DNA from: Paucidesulfovibrio sp036541255
GTDB taxonomy: Bacteria; Desulfobacterota; Desulfovibrionia; Desulfovibrionales; Desulfovibrionaceae
Direction of reading: 5' to 3'
Assembly: GCA_036541255.1 (NCBI GenBank)
Contig: JAZHDD010000023.1
Coordinates: 124,001 to 188,000, forward strand
DNA: 64,000 nt
A model generated the notes under the pieces. That model ran no database searches, had not been told where the DNA came from, and saw only the letters and a program-made list of their open reading frames with translations. The stretch's first letter is position 1. Each line of letters opens with the position of its first letter. The position numbers and the translations under genes were made by a program. Shown piece by piece: positions 53,268-61,526 of this stretch.

Positions 53268-53738
53268 CTATTCGTTGTCCCAATGAAAGGTAAAGCCGCA
53301 GGCAGGATAACCCGACTCCAGGGTTTGGGGGCGCTCCAGCCGCAACTGCTTGCTGTAGCCCTGCGCAAAGGGCTCGTCCCGCGCGCAGGACAGTAGCGGA
53401 ATCAATTCTCCGGGCAGGCCCATGTCCCGGTACGCCTGAATATAGCCGCAACGCGTGATCTCGAAATGGGCCAGACCGGGCCCAATCTGCACAGGACCGA
53501 TGTCCACTGCGCCGGAATCGCGCCAAAGATCGAGAACCCCCAGGAAGTGCTCCAGGCCGGGGCCGTGCGGAGCGCTCTCGGCAAAAGCCTGTCCGGCTTC
53601 GAAGGCAGCCTTTTCCTGCACGTTGCGGATCAAATCCAAGGCGGCATCGCGCCCCAGGAGGTTCGCTGTTTCGGCATACATCCGGCCCAATAGCTCGGCT
53701 TCCACGATTCTGCGGTCGAGTTGGGATATTGTGCTCAT
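53268..53738 (-). CDS. L-2-amino-thiazoline-4-carboxylate hydrolase-like protein
   Basis: This 156-residue soluble protein has a helical N-terminal half and a C-terminal pattern, SCARDEPFAQGYSKQL...QTLESGYPACGFTF. I associate it with the ATC-hydrolase family (PF14196-type), whose named member opens a thiazoline ring in cysteine synthesis. Many family members are of unknown function, so the activity is not claimed. It is alone on the minus strand, converging on lepB copy 2 with 51 bases between stops. The ATG at 53738 has weak ribosome support. Confidence 0.75.
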   Translation of the reverse strand: MSTISQLDRRIVEAELLGRMYAETANLLGRDAALDLIRNVQEKAAFEAGQAFAESAPHGPGLEHFLGVLDLWRDSGAVDIGPVQIGPGLAHFEITRCGYIQAYRDMGLPGELIPLLSCARDEPFAQGYSKQLRLERPQTLESGYPACGFTFHWDNE

Positions 53739-53864
53739 AGTGAAGGCCTACCACGCGCAAACAAGGCTGTGAAGATACCCTTACAGGGATTTGCTTGCTC
53801 CAAACCCCTGGCTGGCGTATTTTAATCCTTCGTTTCCCGGAATGCACACGCCTGCGGAGAGCCC

Positions 53865-55238
53865 ATGGCCTCGACCAAGAAAGCCGCCACAACGCCACGA
53901 GCACCTGCGCGGAGCGCAAAAGAATACGCAGCGCTTGAAAAGCGGCTGCGCAACGCGGAAGCAGCCCTGGCCAGGGAGACCGCCCAAAGCCTGCGCCATC
54001 AGGCCTTGGCCGATGCCTCGTTCGAGGCCATCGCCTTTTTCGATCCTGCCATGACCTGCGTCATGGTCAACCGCACCGCGGTCCAGACCTTCGGCTATGC
54101 CGGCGACCACGAAATGATCGGCATGCACGCCCTGGACTTCGTGGCCCCGAAAAGCCGCGCCCTGGTGACCCGTCATTTCAAATCCGGCAGTACCATCCCG
54201 TATGAATTTCTCGCCCTGCGCAAGGACGGAAGCACGTTCCCGGCCGAAGTACACGGCAAGAACGGTTTGTTCGAAGGGTCTCCGGTACGCATTTCCGCTG
54301 TTCGGGACATTACCCGGCGCAAGGACATTGAAGAGGAGCTGCACGGAACGCTCCGCGAGCTGGAAATCATCTTCGCCAACAGCAAGGTGGGGCTGATGCT
54401 CTTGCGCGGGGGTCGCTACCTGGCCAGGGCCAATCAAACCCTGGCCGACATCCTGGGCTACGGCTCGCCCGAAGAGATGGTCGGCATGAGCATGCGCGAC
54501 CTGCACGTTGACGAACAGAGCTTCCTGGCCTTCGGTGAGAAATATTACAAGACCCTGACAAACAGGGCCCAACTGCACGTGGAATACAGGATGCTCCGCA
54601 AGGACGGCAGCCCGATCTGGTGCATACTTTCCGGCCAGGCCGTGGACAGACGCATTCCCGCCGACCTGGATCAGGGCGTGCTCTGGGTCATCGACGACAT
54701 CACCCGCCTCAAGGACGAAGAAGAACGGCTGCTCAAGCTGGCCAGTACCGACCACCTTACCGGGGCCAACAACCGCCGTCACTTCATGGAACTGGCTCGC
54801 CAGGAGTTCTCCCGCCGCAGAAGGCACGCCGGCAATATCTCCCTGCTGCTCATCGACCTGGACCGTTTCAAAAGCGTGAACGACAGTATGGGCCATGCCG
54901 CGGGCGATGCCGTTCTCAAGAATTTTACCACGCGCTGTCTGGGCATACTGCGCGAAGAGGACAGCTTTGGGCGACTGGGCGGCGAAGAATTCGCCGTACT
55001 CCTCCCGAACACGGACTTGGACGGAGCCGTGCAGGTGGCGGAACGCATCCGCGCCGTCATGGCCGAAAACCCTGTGCGCACAACCTCGGGGAGCGTTTTG
55101 ACCACGGTCAGCGTGGGCGTGGCTCTGGCCCCGAGCGGCATGAACGATGTGGATGAGCTCCTGGCCCTGGCCGACAAGGCCCTGTATCGGGCCAAGCAGG
55201 CAGGCCGCAACCGCGTCGAGGCCGCACGCCGGGATTGA
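53865..55238 (+). CDS. diguanylate cyclase with two PAS domains
   Basis: This enzyme makes the second messenger c-di-GMP from GTP. The 457-residue soluble protein has a basic N-terminus, a short coiled coil (about 18-42), two PAS domains (about 48-150 and 165-282) and a GGDEF domain (about 290-457). The active-site loop is GGEEF (372-376), a functional variant. An inhibitory-site RxxD (REED, 363-366) sits five residues before it, so feedback inhibition is expected. The ATG at 53865 follows GGAGAG. It stands alone. The ligand of the PAS domains is not evident. Confidence 0.94.
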   Translation: MASTKKAATTPRAPARSAKEYAALEKRLRNAEAALARETAQSLRHQALADASFEAIAFFDPAMTCVMVNRTAVQTFGYAGDHEMIGMHALDFVAPKSRALVTRHFKSGSTIPYEFLALRKDGSTFPAEVHGKNGLFEGSPVRISAVRDITRRKDIEEELHGTLRELEIIFANSKVGLMLLRGGRYLARANQTLADILGYGSPEEMVGMSMRDLHVDEQSFLAFGEKYYKTLTNRAQLHVEYRMLRKDGSPIWCILSGQAVDRRIPADLDQGVLWVIDDITRLKDEEERLLKLASTDHLTGANNRRHFMELARQEFSRRRRHAGNISLLLIDLDRFKSVNDSMGHAAGDAVLKNFTTRCLGILREEDSFGRLGGEEFAVLLPNTDLDGAVQVAERIRAVMAENPVRTTSGSVLTTVSVGVALAPSGMNDVDELLALADKALYRAKQAGRNRVEAARRD

Positions 55239-55403
55239 TCTTCTTTCGCCTGTCTCCTTCTTGCTCTCTTCTTGCGTGCATTGGGGAAAGCGCTTACATC
55301 TTCCGGGCAAAACACCCCGGAGCACTTCTGAGATGACCGACCACGCCCTGCACCCCGCAACCCTGTCTTCCGCACTTTTCGCCGTCACGGACCGGGTTCG
55401 GGC

Positions 55404-56267
55404 ATGAAAGCCGATCTGCCGGCCGAACGGACCAGCGCCGCTCTGCTCATGGCTGTGACGGCCCTGATCTGGAGTTCGGGCGGGCTGGCCATCAAGCTCA
55501 TTGATCTCCATCCCATGGCCCTGACCGGCGTACGCAGCGCCCTTTCCGCCCTGACCCTGGCCGTGCTCCTGCGCGGCAGGCTCCGCCTGGCCCTGTCTCC
55601 GGCCATGCTGGGCGCAGCCCTGGGCTATGCCGGACTGCTGATCACCAATGTCGCGGCCACCAAGCTGACCACGGCGGCCAACGCCATTCTTTTGGCCTAC
55701 ACCGCGCCCATCTACGTGGCCCTGTTGGCCCCGTTCGTCCTGAAGGAAAAAACCCGCCCGACGGATTGGCTCTTCATCGGCCTGACCCTGGGCGGCATGG
55801 TCCTGTTCTTCCTGGACAAGCTTTCGGCGTCAGGGCTCTGGGGCAATGTACTGGCCGTGGGTACGGGGGTGTCCTACGCCGTGTTCACCCTGGGCATGCG
55901 CGCCCAGAAATCCGCTTCGCCCGTGGAATCCGTGCTGCTCGGGCACGGCATCACGGCCCTGGTGGGCCTGCCCTTCCTGAGCCTGGGCCTGCCGGACGGC
56001 GCGGGTCTGCTCGGCCTGCTCTATCTCGGCGTGGTGCAACAGGGCCTGTCCCTCATGCTCTATGTCTGGTGCATCAAGAGGCTGGGGGCACTGGAAGCCA
56101 TTCTGATCATGACCCTGGAGCCGATTTTGAACCCGGTCTGGGTGGCCCTGGGCTATGGCGAACTGCCCGGGAAATGGGCCCTGCTCGGCGGTGCCGTGGT
56201 CATGGCCTCGGTTACGCTACGCGGCGTCCTGGAAAGCCTGCACAGGGGCAGAAATACGTCTGTTTGA
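55404..56267 (+). CDS. EamA-type (DMT superfamily) transporter
   Basis: This is an inner-membrane carrier of the drug/metabolite superfamily, 287 residues with ten hydrophobic helices arranged as two EamA repeats. Family patterns include ALIWSSGGLAIKLID, SGLWGNVLAVGTGVSYAVF and the conserved Pro/Glu helix EAILIMTLEPILNPVW. Relatives export amino acids or metabolites; the substrate is unknown. The ATG at 55404 lacks a strong ribosome site. The gene is separated by 165 bases from the cyclase and 157 from the next gene. Confidence 0.9.
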   Translation: MKADLPAERTSAALLMAVTALIWSSGGLAIKLIDLHPMALTGVRSALSALTLAVLLRGRLRLALSPAMLGAALGYAGLLITNVAATKLTTAANAILLAYTAPIYVALLAPFVLKEKTRPTDWLFIGLTLGGMVLFFLDKLSASGLWGNVLAVGTGVSYAVFTLGMRAQKSASPVESVLLGHGITALVGLPFLSLGLPDGAGLLGLLYLGVVQQGLSLMLYVWCIKRLGALEAILIMTLEPILNPVWVALGYGELPGKWALLGGAVVMASVTLRGVLESLHRGRNTSV

Positions 56268-56424
56268 TCTGCTGCCGGGCCTTGCCGTGCGCCGACGCAG
56301 CACGTGCTGAATAATTCCTGAAACCAGAATCAATCCGGCGCATACGGAAGACAAACGCGGCAAAACAGCTTATGCGTATTGTACGTAACATCATGCCGTC
56401 TCTTACGAATGCAAGGGGTTTTCG

Positions 56425-57969
56425 TTGTTAGCCAGTACCTGCTCCGCCGCCCTGCTCGGCATCGACGCTTTTGAAGTGACTCTGGAATCGGACTTTTCCC
56501 GCTCGGGCTTGCCCGCCTTCACCTTGGTGGGGCTGCCGGACGGCGCCGTGCGCGAGGCCAAGGAACGCGTGTTCTCGGCCCTGCGCAACAGCGGCTTCAA
56601 ACTCCCGCCCGCGCGCATCACCGTGAACCTTGCTCCGGCCGACGTGCGCAAGGAAGGAAGTTCCTACGACCTGCCCTTGGCCCTGGCCCTGCTGGCCTCG
56701 GCAGGCATGATCGAACCGGAAAGCCTGACAGGCTGGCACATGGCCGGGGAATTGTCACTCACGGGCGAACTCCGGCCCGTGAACGGAGCCCTGCCCATGG
56801 CGGTCCAGGCCCGCAAGGCCGGAGCGCGCGGACTGCTCCTGCCCGAGGCCAATGCGGCCGAGGCCGCCGTGGTCCAGGATCTGCCCGCATACGGACTGAA
56901 CAACCTGGGGCAGGCCGTGCGTTTCCTGACCGGAGAAACCCTGCTGGAGCCCGTGGACGTAGACATCGACTCCCTTTGGGGCGAGCGCCGGGAATTTCTG
57001 ACCGACTTCAGCGAGGTCAAGGGCCAGGAGCATGCCAAACGCGCCGTGGAAATCGCAGCGGCCGGCGGCCACAACCTGCTCTTCATCGGCCCGCCCGGTT
57101 CAGGCAAGACCATGCTGGCCCAGCGCATTCCCTCGGTGCTGCCGCCCCTGGCCTTTGAGGAAGCCCTGGAAGTCACCAAAATCTATTCCGTGGCCGGAGA
57201 ACTGTCGCGCAGCCGCGCCCTGATGGTGGAACGACCCTTTCGCAGCCCGCACCACACCATCTCGGACGTGGGGCTGGTGGGCGGCGGCCACTACCCCCGG
57301 CCCGGCGAGGTCTCCATGGCCCATCGCGGCGTGCTCTTCCTGGACGAACTGCCCGAATTCAAAAAGCACGCCCTGGAAGTGTTGCGCCAGCCCCTGGAAG
57401 ACGGGCGCGTGTCCATTTCCCGCTCGCTCGTGACCCTGACCTACCCGGCGGATTTCATGCTCGTGGCGGCCATGAACCCCTGCCCCTGCGGCTATCTGGG
57501 CGACGACCGGCACGAGTGCTCCTGTTCGCGCAAGGCCATCGAGCTGTACCGCTCGCGGCTTTCCGGCCCGCTCCTGGACCGCATCGACCTGCAGGTGGAA
57601 GTGCCCGCCGTACCCTGGAAGGACCTCAAACAGGCGCGGGGCAGCGTGGACTCGGCATCCATGCTGGAACGGGTCTTGGCGGCACGCAACCGGCAGCGGG
57701 AGCGCTACGCGGACATGCCCGAGGCCCGGCGCATCCTGACCAACGCCCAACTTTCGGGCGCGGCCCTGGAAGCGCATTGCCGCCTGGACGAGTCCGGACG
57801 AAATTTCCTGGGACAGGCCGTGAAGAGTCTGGGGCTTTCAGCCCGGGCCTACACGCGCATCCTGCGCATCGCCCGGACCATCGCGGACCTGGACGACGCG
57901 CCCGATCTGACCCCGGCGCATCTGGCCGAGGCCATCAATTATCGAAGCATGGACAGGCAGGTGGGATAG
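56425..57969 (+). CDS. comM: YifB/ComM family Mg-chelatase-like AAA ATPase
   Basis: ComM is a hexameric helicase that promotes branch migration during natural transformation; in other bacteria its role is less clear. The 514-residue protein has an N-terminal Lon-like fold (about 1-170), Walker A GPPGSGKTM near 228, Walker B GVLFLDELPEF, a chelatase-type Cys motif (PCGYLGDDRHECSC) and a C-terminal helix domain. The start is a TTG at 56425 behind AAGGGG; the resulting MLASTCSAALLGIDA matches family N-termini (MLA...GIDA), so the rare start is likely real. Confidence 0.93.
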   Translation: MLASTCSAALLGIDAFEVTLESDFSRSGLPAFTLVGLPDGAVREAKERVFSALRNSGFKLPPARITVNLAPADVRKEGSSYDLPLALALLASAGMIEPESLTGWHMAGELSLTGELRPVNGALPMAVQARKAGARGLLLPEANAAEAAVVQDLPAYGLNNLGQAVRFLTGETLLEPVDVDIDSLWGERREFLTDFSEVKGQEHAKRAVEIAAAGGHNLLFIGPPGSGKTMLAQRIPSVLPPLAFEEALEVTKIYSVAGELSRSRALMVERPFRSPHHTISDVGLVGGGHYPRPGEVSMAHRGVLFLDELPEFKKHALEVLRQPLEDGRVSISRSLVTLTYPADFMLVAAMNPCPCGYLGDDRHECSCSRKAIELYRSRLSGPLLDRIDLQVEVPAVPWKDLKQARGSVDSASMLERVLAARNRQRERYADMPEARRILTNAQLSGAALEAHCRLDESGRNFLGQAVKSLGLSARAYTRILRIARTIADLDDAPDLTPAHLAEAINYRSMDRQVG

Positions 57970-57974
57970 AAGAA

Positions 57975-58208
57975 TCAGGCCCGGCCCGTTGCCGAGCCGT
58001 TTTCAGCAGCCGCTTCCAGCTCGGCCAACAGCGTTTCCAGGTCCAGGCCGTAGGTGTGGGCCGCCTCCCCGATGCTCAAAAACAGCGCCTTGCACAGCAG
58101 ACACTCCCCGGCCCGCTCGTCCCAGGAACGGAAGACCGGGATGGTAGCCGGATAAGCTGCCACCGTGTCCAGCAGGGTTGCGCCCGGGTTGATGCGGGAG
58201 ACGCTCAC
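57975..58208 (-). CDS. small DUF1858-like CxxC protein
   Basis: This 77-residue protein has TLLDTVAAYPATIPVFRSW followed by C36-x2-C39 (GECLLCKALF), then a helical tail (LDLETLLAELEAAAE). The pattern resembles DUF1858-type domains, thought to bind partners or metal/thiol groups. The start is a GTG at 58208 overlapping the preceding gene's stop (GTGA). It closes the YedE-TusA-DUF3343-kinase run, converging on comM with five bases between stops. No strong terminator separates them, so some antisense read-through is likely. Confidence 0.72.
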   Translation of the reverse strand: MSVSRINPGATLLDTVAAYPATIPVFRSWDERAGECLLCKALFLSIGEAAHTYGLDLETLLAELEAAAENGSATGRA

Positions 58209-59074
58209 GCCGACTCACTGAAGGAAAGGGCTTGCTCCAGGGCGCGGGGCAGGTGCGGCAGGAGTTCGCGGATCTGGGTTCCGGGATGCGGCGCAGTAAG
58301 CTGTCCGGCCAGACGGTTGGCCCGGGCCGCGAGCAGTGCAGCCTCGGCAATGTCCAGGCCCGACTCCACCAAGGCCGATACAAGCCCGGTAAGGGTGTCG
58401 CCCGTGCCGCCCATGGCTTCCATGGCTTCTTCCGACGGCTCGGCCACCGTGCCCAGAATGCCCTGCGGCCCGGCCACATGGTCTGTCCCGCCCTTGATCA
58501 TCAGGCAGGACGCGGCATTGCCGTGCGCATAGGCCCTGGCCGCCAATTCCGGCACCTTGTTCTCGTCATGCAGGATGAAGCCGCGCGTATAAAAGGGATG
58601 GGGCGCGTCCTCGTCGGCCAGAAAGGCCAGCTCCCCGGCATCGGGCGTGAACAGGTCGTAGGCCGGGGCCTGCCCGCTCATCTTGGCGGCGTACATGAAG
58701 CCCGCGTCCGCGATGAGTTTGGGCGCACCGGGCATGGCCTGGGCCGCAAAGAGCACCTTGTTGTGCCAGTCCACGTCCGGCTGAAGATAATGGAAGACCA
58801 GGGTGGAGCAACGACGTTGCGGCAGAATGTCCACGAGCCGCGCATACAGCGCCCTGCTGCCCCGGCCCAATCCCTCGTCCCCGACCAGAAAAGCGTGCGG
58901 CGCGGCTAGGCCCAGAAATTCGCAGGCCAGGGCCGCGGCCCCGAGCAGGGCGGGCGTGCCCCGGTCCGGGTCGATCTCCCTGCCCCCCAGCCGCAGGCCG
59001 TGCGCTCCCATTTCCACCGGCCCTTCCAGGATAGGCGCCTGCGGATCGGGCAGTGTGCCTACGATGATGAGCAT
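58205..59074 (-). CDS. YjeF_C/ribokinase-fold protein, NAD(P)H-hydrate dehydratase-like
   Basis: This 289-residue soluble protein has the late anion-hole motif GGTGDTLTG (about residue 223), typical of the ATP/ADP-dependent NAD(P)HX dehydratase and sugar-kinase fold. The remainder is divergent: the usual N-terminal GGS... nucleotide loop is not clear, and an HDE-rich segment (RGFILHDENKVPEL) lies before the helix domain. It may phosphorylate or repair a cofactor, but this is uncertain. It overlaps the preceding gene by 16 bases and the following by 4, so it is surely co-translated in the sulfur/selenium module. Confidence 0.75.
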   Translation of the reverse strand: MLIIVGTLPDPQAPILEGPVEMGAHGLRLGGREIDPDRGTPALLGAAALACEFLGLAAPHAFLVGDEGLGRGSRALYARLVDILPQRRCSTLVFHYLQPDVDWHNKVLFAAQAMPGAPKLIADAGFMYAAKMSGQAPAYDLFTPDAGELAFLADEDAPHPFYTRGFILHDENKVPELAARAYAHGNAASCLMIKGGTDHVAGPQGILGTVAEPSEEAMEAMGGTGDTLTGLVSALVESGLDIAEAALLAARANRLAGQLTAPHPGTQIRELLPHLPRALEQALSFSESA

Positions 59075-59613
59075 TGCCGCTGCATCTCCTCAAAGGCCAG
59101 GGCCAGGGCATAGCCGCACAGGGTATGGCCGATCCCGCGCGGGTGGGGCGCTTTGTCCAGGCGAAGGCCTATGAGCCGCACGGCCAGATAGGGCACGTCC
59201 GGGCAGCCTCCTCCCGATATGTTCACGATGGTCCGGCTGTTCTTTTCGATGGTCAGCTTCATGTTGGCGGCGCGAACCATGAGGTGCGTCCCGAAGTCCT
59301 TGATCTGGAACAGGTCCACCGGGACCAGCAGCGGACCGGTCACGGGCACCACCTCCAGGGGCGGATTCCCGGCCTGCTCCAGGCTGCGCAGGATGTTCAG
59401 CTCTTCCAGCAGAGGAAACTCCACCACCAGATCGCAGCCCTTGCGGATCTCGGGCGGCGGCCCCATGACGCGCACGGCCCAGCCGTCCCGCTTGAGCAGC
59501 TGCTCGGCGCGGATCACTTCGCTGGTGTTGTCAAAGACGAGCAGACCACGATCAGCGCTCTGCCCGTCCTTGTTTCGCTCTGTGCGCTTCTTGAAAGGTT
59601 CCCAAAAGGCCAC
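59059..59613 (-). CDS. DUF3343 (putative Se/S carrier)-like protein with extended C-terminus
   Basis: This 184-residue soluble protein's first half (about 20-95) matches the DUF3343 style: LLVFDNTSEVIRAEQLLKRDGW, PPPEIRKGCDLVVEFP. The family has been proposed to carry sulfur or selenium. The second half (about 100-184) is an extra domain with a Gly/Cys loop (NISGGGCPDVPYLA) and a helical end; I do not recognise it. The typical family is about 80 residues, so this is a fusion or long form. The start is a GTG at 59613, two bases past the TusA-like stop. Confidence 0.75.
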   Translation of the reverse strand: MAFWEPFKKRTERNKDGQSADRGLLVFDNTSEVIRAEQLLKRDGWAVRVMGPPPEIRKGCDLVVEFPLLEELNILRSLEQAGNPPLEVVPVTGPLLVPVDLFQIKDFGTHLMVRAANMKLTIEKNSRTIVNISGGGCPDVPYLAVRLIGLRLDKAPHPRGIGHTLCGYALALAFEEMQRQCSSS

Positions 59614-59615
59614 GG

Positions 59616-59834
59616 CTACGCCTTGCTGATCATGATCCGGTATTCCCCGCCCTCGCCGATCACGGAATCCACGGTCCAGCCCTTGCCTGCTGCGGCGCGG
59701 GAAACGTTTTCCTTGGAGGCTTCGGTATCCACGAGAATCTCGAGGCTCCCCGAACCCAGAGCCGTCATCTTGGACAGGGCGTCCAGCACGGGTTGCGGGC
59801 AGGACAGCCCGCGGGCATCCACGACTTCACTCAT
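59616..59834 (-). CDS. TusA/SirA/YedF-family sulfur-carrier protein
   Basis: This is a small (72-residue) beta-alpha protein with the persulfide Cys in LSCPQPV (C12), the family's only essential motif, and the C-terminal strand GEYRIMISK. TusA-type proteins pass sulfur, and YedF-type relatives accompany selenium genes. It starts at the ATG at 59834 and lies 12 bases after the YedE stop. Confidence 0.93.
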   Translation of the reverse strand: MSEVVDARGLSCPQPVLDALSKMTALGSGSLEILVDTEASKENVSRAAAGKGWTVDSVIGEGGEYRIMISKA

Positions 59835-59846
59835 GATCCTTCTCCT

Positions 59847-60929
59847 TTATGCCTTCTTGCGCATGGTGATTCCGATGAACAGACACACGGCCAGGCCCAC
59901 GAAAACAGCGGCCATGCCGTGCGGGCCCAGTCCCTTGGGCGAGCTGGCCAGACCAAAGTTGTGCGCAAAGGCCGCACCCACGATCATGCCGAACACGAAC
60001 ACAGCGGCGTCGCCGTCGCCCTCACCGGCCAGGAACAACTGGCGTCCGGGGCAGCCGCCTGCCAGGGCGAAACACAGGCCCGCCAAAACCATGCCCAGGA
60101 AATTCCACAGACCGTCCGTGTGCGCCACGGGCTGAGCCTCGAAACCGGCATGGAACTGGCCCAGGGCCATGTTCATGACCAGGGCCGCGCCAAGCAGGGC
60201 CAGCACGCCAAGCAAAAGGTGCGTCTGCCGGAACAGAATCAGGTCGCGAAACGCGCCCATGGTGCAGAACCGGCTGCGCTGGGCCAGACCGCCCACAAGC
60301 AGGCCCACGCCCAGGGAGATGAACAAAGGCGCGTGCATGGCGCCCGGACCCTTGAGGCTGTAGAAGAGCACGCCGCTCTGGGCTTCGCCCTCAAGCTGCG
60401 GATAGAGCAGCATCAGTACCAGCAGCCCGACCATGAACAGGGGCATGAGCAGCCCCGCCGAGGCGTAGGTCTTCTGGCTGCGGCCCAGGTTGTAGCCCTG
60501 GCGGAGGAAAACAGTGCCGATGCCCACGCCCGCGATCAGGCCCAAAATGCCCATGATGGCGTTGAGGTCGCCTCCGGCCAGCCGAAGCAGGGCGCGCCAG
60601 GGGCAGCCCAGGAAGACCAGGGCGCCGATCATGGCGAACACGCCCAGCACGAACCGGACAATGGGCGCGGACCCTGCGCGGGGCCGGAAGTCGCGGCTGG
60701 CCAAAGCCATGACCAGCGAACCCAGGACGAACCCGATGATTTCAGGCCGCAGATACTGGACCACGGCGGCGCGGTGCAGGCCCACTGCACCGGCGATGTC
60801 CCGCTCGAAGCAGGCCACGCAGATGCCCATGTTGCCGGGATTGCCCCAATACTGCAGCAACGCCGCAAACACTCCGATAATCAGCCCCACGAGCACAATG
60901 CCTGTTCGTGATGCGAAAAAATTGCCCAT
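59847..60929 (-). CDS. yedE: YedE/YeeE-family membrane protein, putative selenium/sulfur transporter
   Basis: This 360-residue protein has about ten membrane helices and the conserved cysteine loops of the family. These are GNPGNMGICVACFERDIAGA near residue 30 (C37, C40), FLGCPWRALLRLAGGD and, late, GGCPGRQLFLAG. The N-terminal loop is like that of the YedE subgroup linked with selenium metabolism (TIGR04112-like, from memory) rather than generic thiosulfate YeeE. The ATG at 60929 follows AAGGAGAGAGGAG. It is the first gene of a five-gene run, downstream of an A+T-rich leader with two dyads. Confidence 0.9.
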   Translation of the reverse strand: MGNFFASRTGIVLVGLIIGVFAALLQYWGNPGNMGICVACFERDIAGAVGLHRAAVVQYLRPEIIGFVLGSLVMALASRDFRPRAGSAPIVRFVLGVFAMIGALVFLGCPWRALLRLAGGDLNAIMGILGLIAGVGIGTVFLRQGYNLGRSQKTYASAGLLMPLFMVGLLVLMLLYPQLEGEAQSGVLFYSLKGPGAMHAPLFISLGVGLLVGGLAQRSRFCTMGAFRDLILFRQTHLLLGVLALLGAALVMNMALGQFHAGFEAQPVAHTDGLWNFLGMVLAGLCFALAGGCPGRQLFLAGEGDGDAAVFVFGMIVGAAFAHNFGLASSPKGLGPHGMAAVFVGLAVCLFIGITMRKKA

Positions 60930-61064
60930 TGCTCCTCTCTCCTTGGCCTGTGGTATGTTGCCGTTCGCCCTTTCGGGCGCACTCCCTGGCCGAGCCTTAC
61001 CCCAAGCAAATGGCCATTGCAAACATAAATCAAATAATATTAGATATTTAAAATAGAGATAGCT

Positions 61065-61082
61065 GATGAAGCAGCCTTCATC
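61065..61082. repeat. dyad upstream of yedE
   Basis: GATGAAG and CTTCATC surround CAGC, a perfect 7-bp inverted repeat about 140 bases upstream of the yedE start. It could be a regulator site. Confidence 0.4.
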
Positions 61083-61128
61083 CTATTGATAAAATCTATC
61101 ACAAAATGAATCTCAATATATAACTGCC

Positions 61129-61148
61129 GCATATCCCATGGGATATGC
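61129..61148. repeat. perfect 20-bp palindrome
   Basis: GCATATCCCA followed by its exact complement TGGGATATGC. It lies about 200 bases upstream of yedE and 380 upstream of the repeat-protein gene. A site of this length is unlikely by chance in 64 kb; a regulator operator or remnant of a mobile element is possible. Confidence 0.5.
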
Positions 61149-61526
61149 CCTGGTGCCAATGCCTCCATTCCGGTCCTGCGCTAAGTCCGACACCGGGATG
61201 CTGAATTTGAAAAGAGCACTTTTCACCGGTACGTGGGGCTTTAATTCTCCCATTACGTATGCCTCCATCCCCACACCTACGTTGCAGCCACGAATCACTA
61301 AAATTTTAAAAGAAAACCATTTGAGCAGCACGTTTTTGCATCAGGCGAGTAGTGATGTGGATTTCTTCATGGGAGGTATTGCAAAAATGACAACACTGAG
61401 GTATGGCGAACATGTTTTCAAAAGTTGTTTTTGGATACGTATTTTTATACTATTATGATCTAGCATGACGTTACTGCAAACTAAATTGCATTAATATTTT
61501 TTATTTTTTCATGCATTAAGCCATCC

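Larger units (their letters stand above)
60930..61526. other. 597-base A+T-rich gap between yedE and the repeat-protein gene
   Basis: This is clearly A+T-richer than the rest of the window. It holds a 20-bp palindrome and a 7-bp-arm dyad upstream of yedE and probably the promoters of both divergent transcripts. Short frames at 61113-61331 (minus) and 61138-61458 (plus) are not supported as genes. It may be a small acquired or decayed segment. Confidence 0.7.

Noticed and set aside
61113..61458. Two short overlapping frames (61113-61331 minus, 61138-61458 plus)
   Set aside because: No ribosome site, no domain, and composition unlike the genes. They fall in the A+T-rich gap and span the palindrome.
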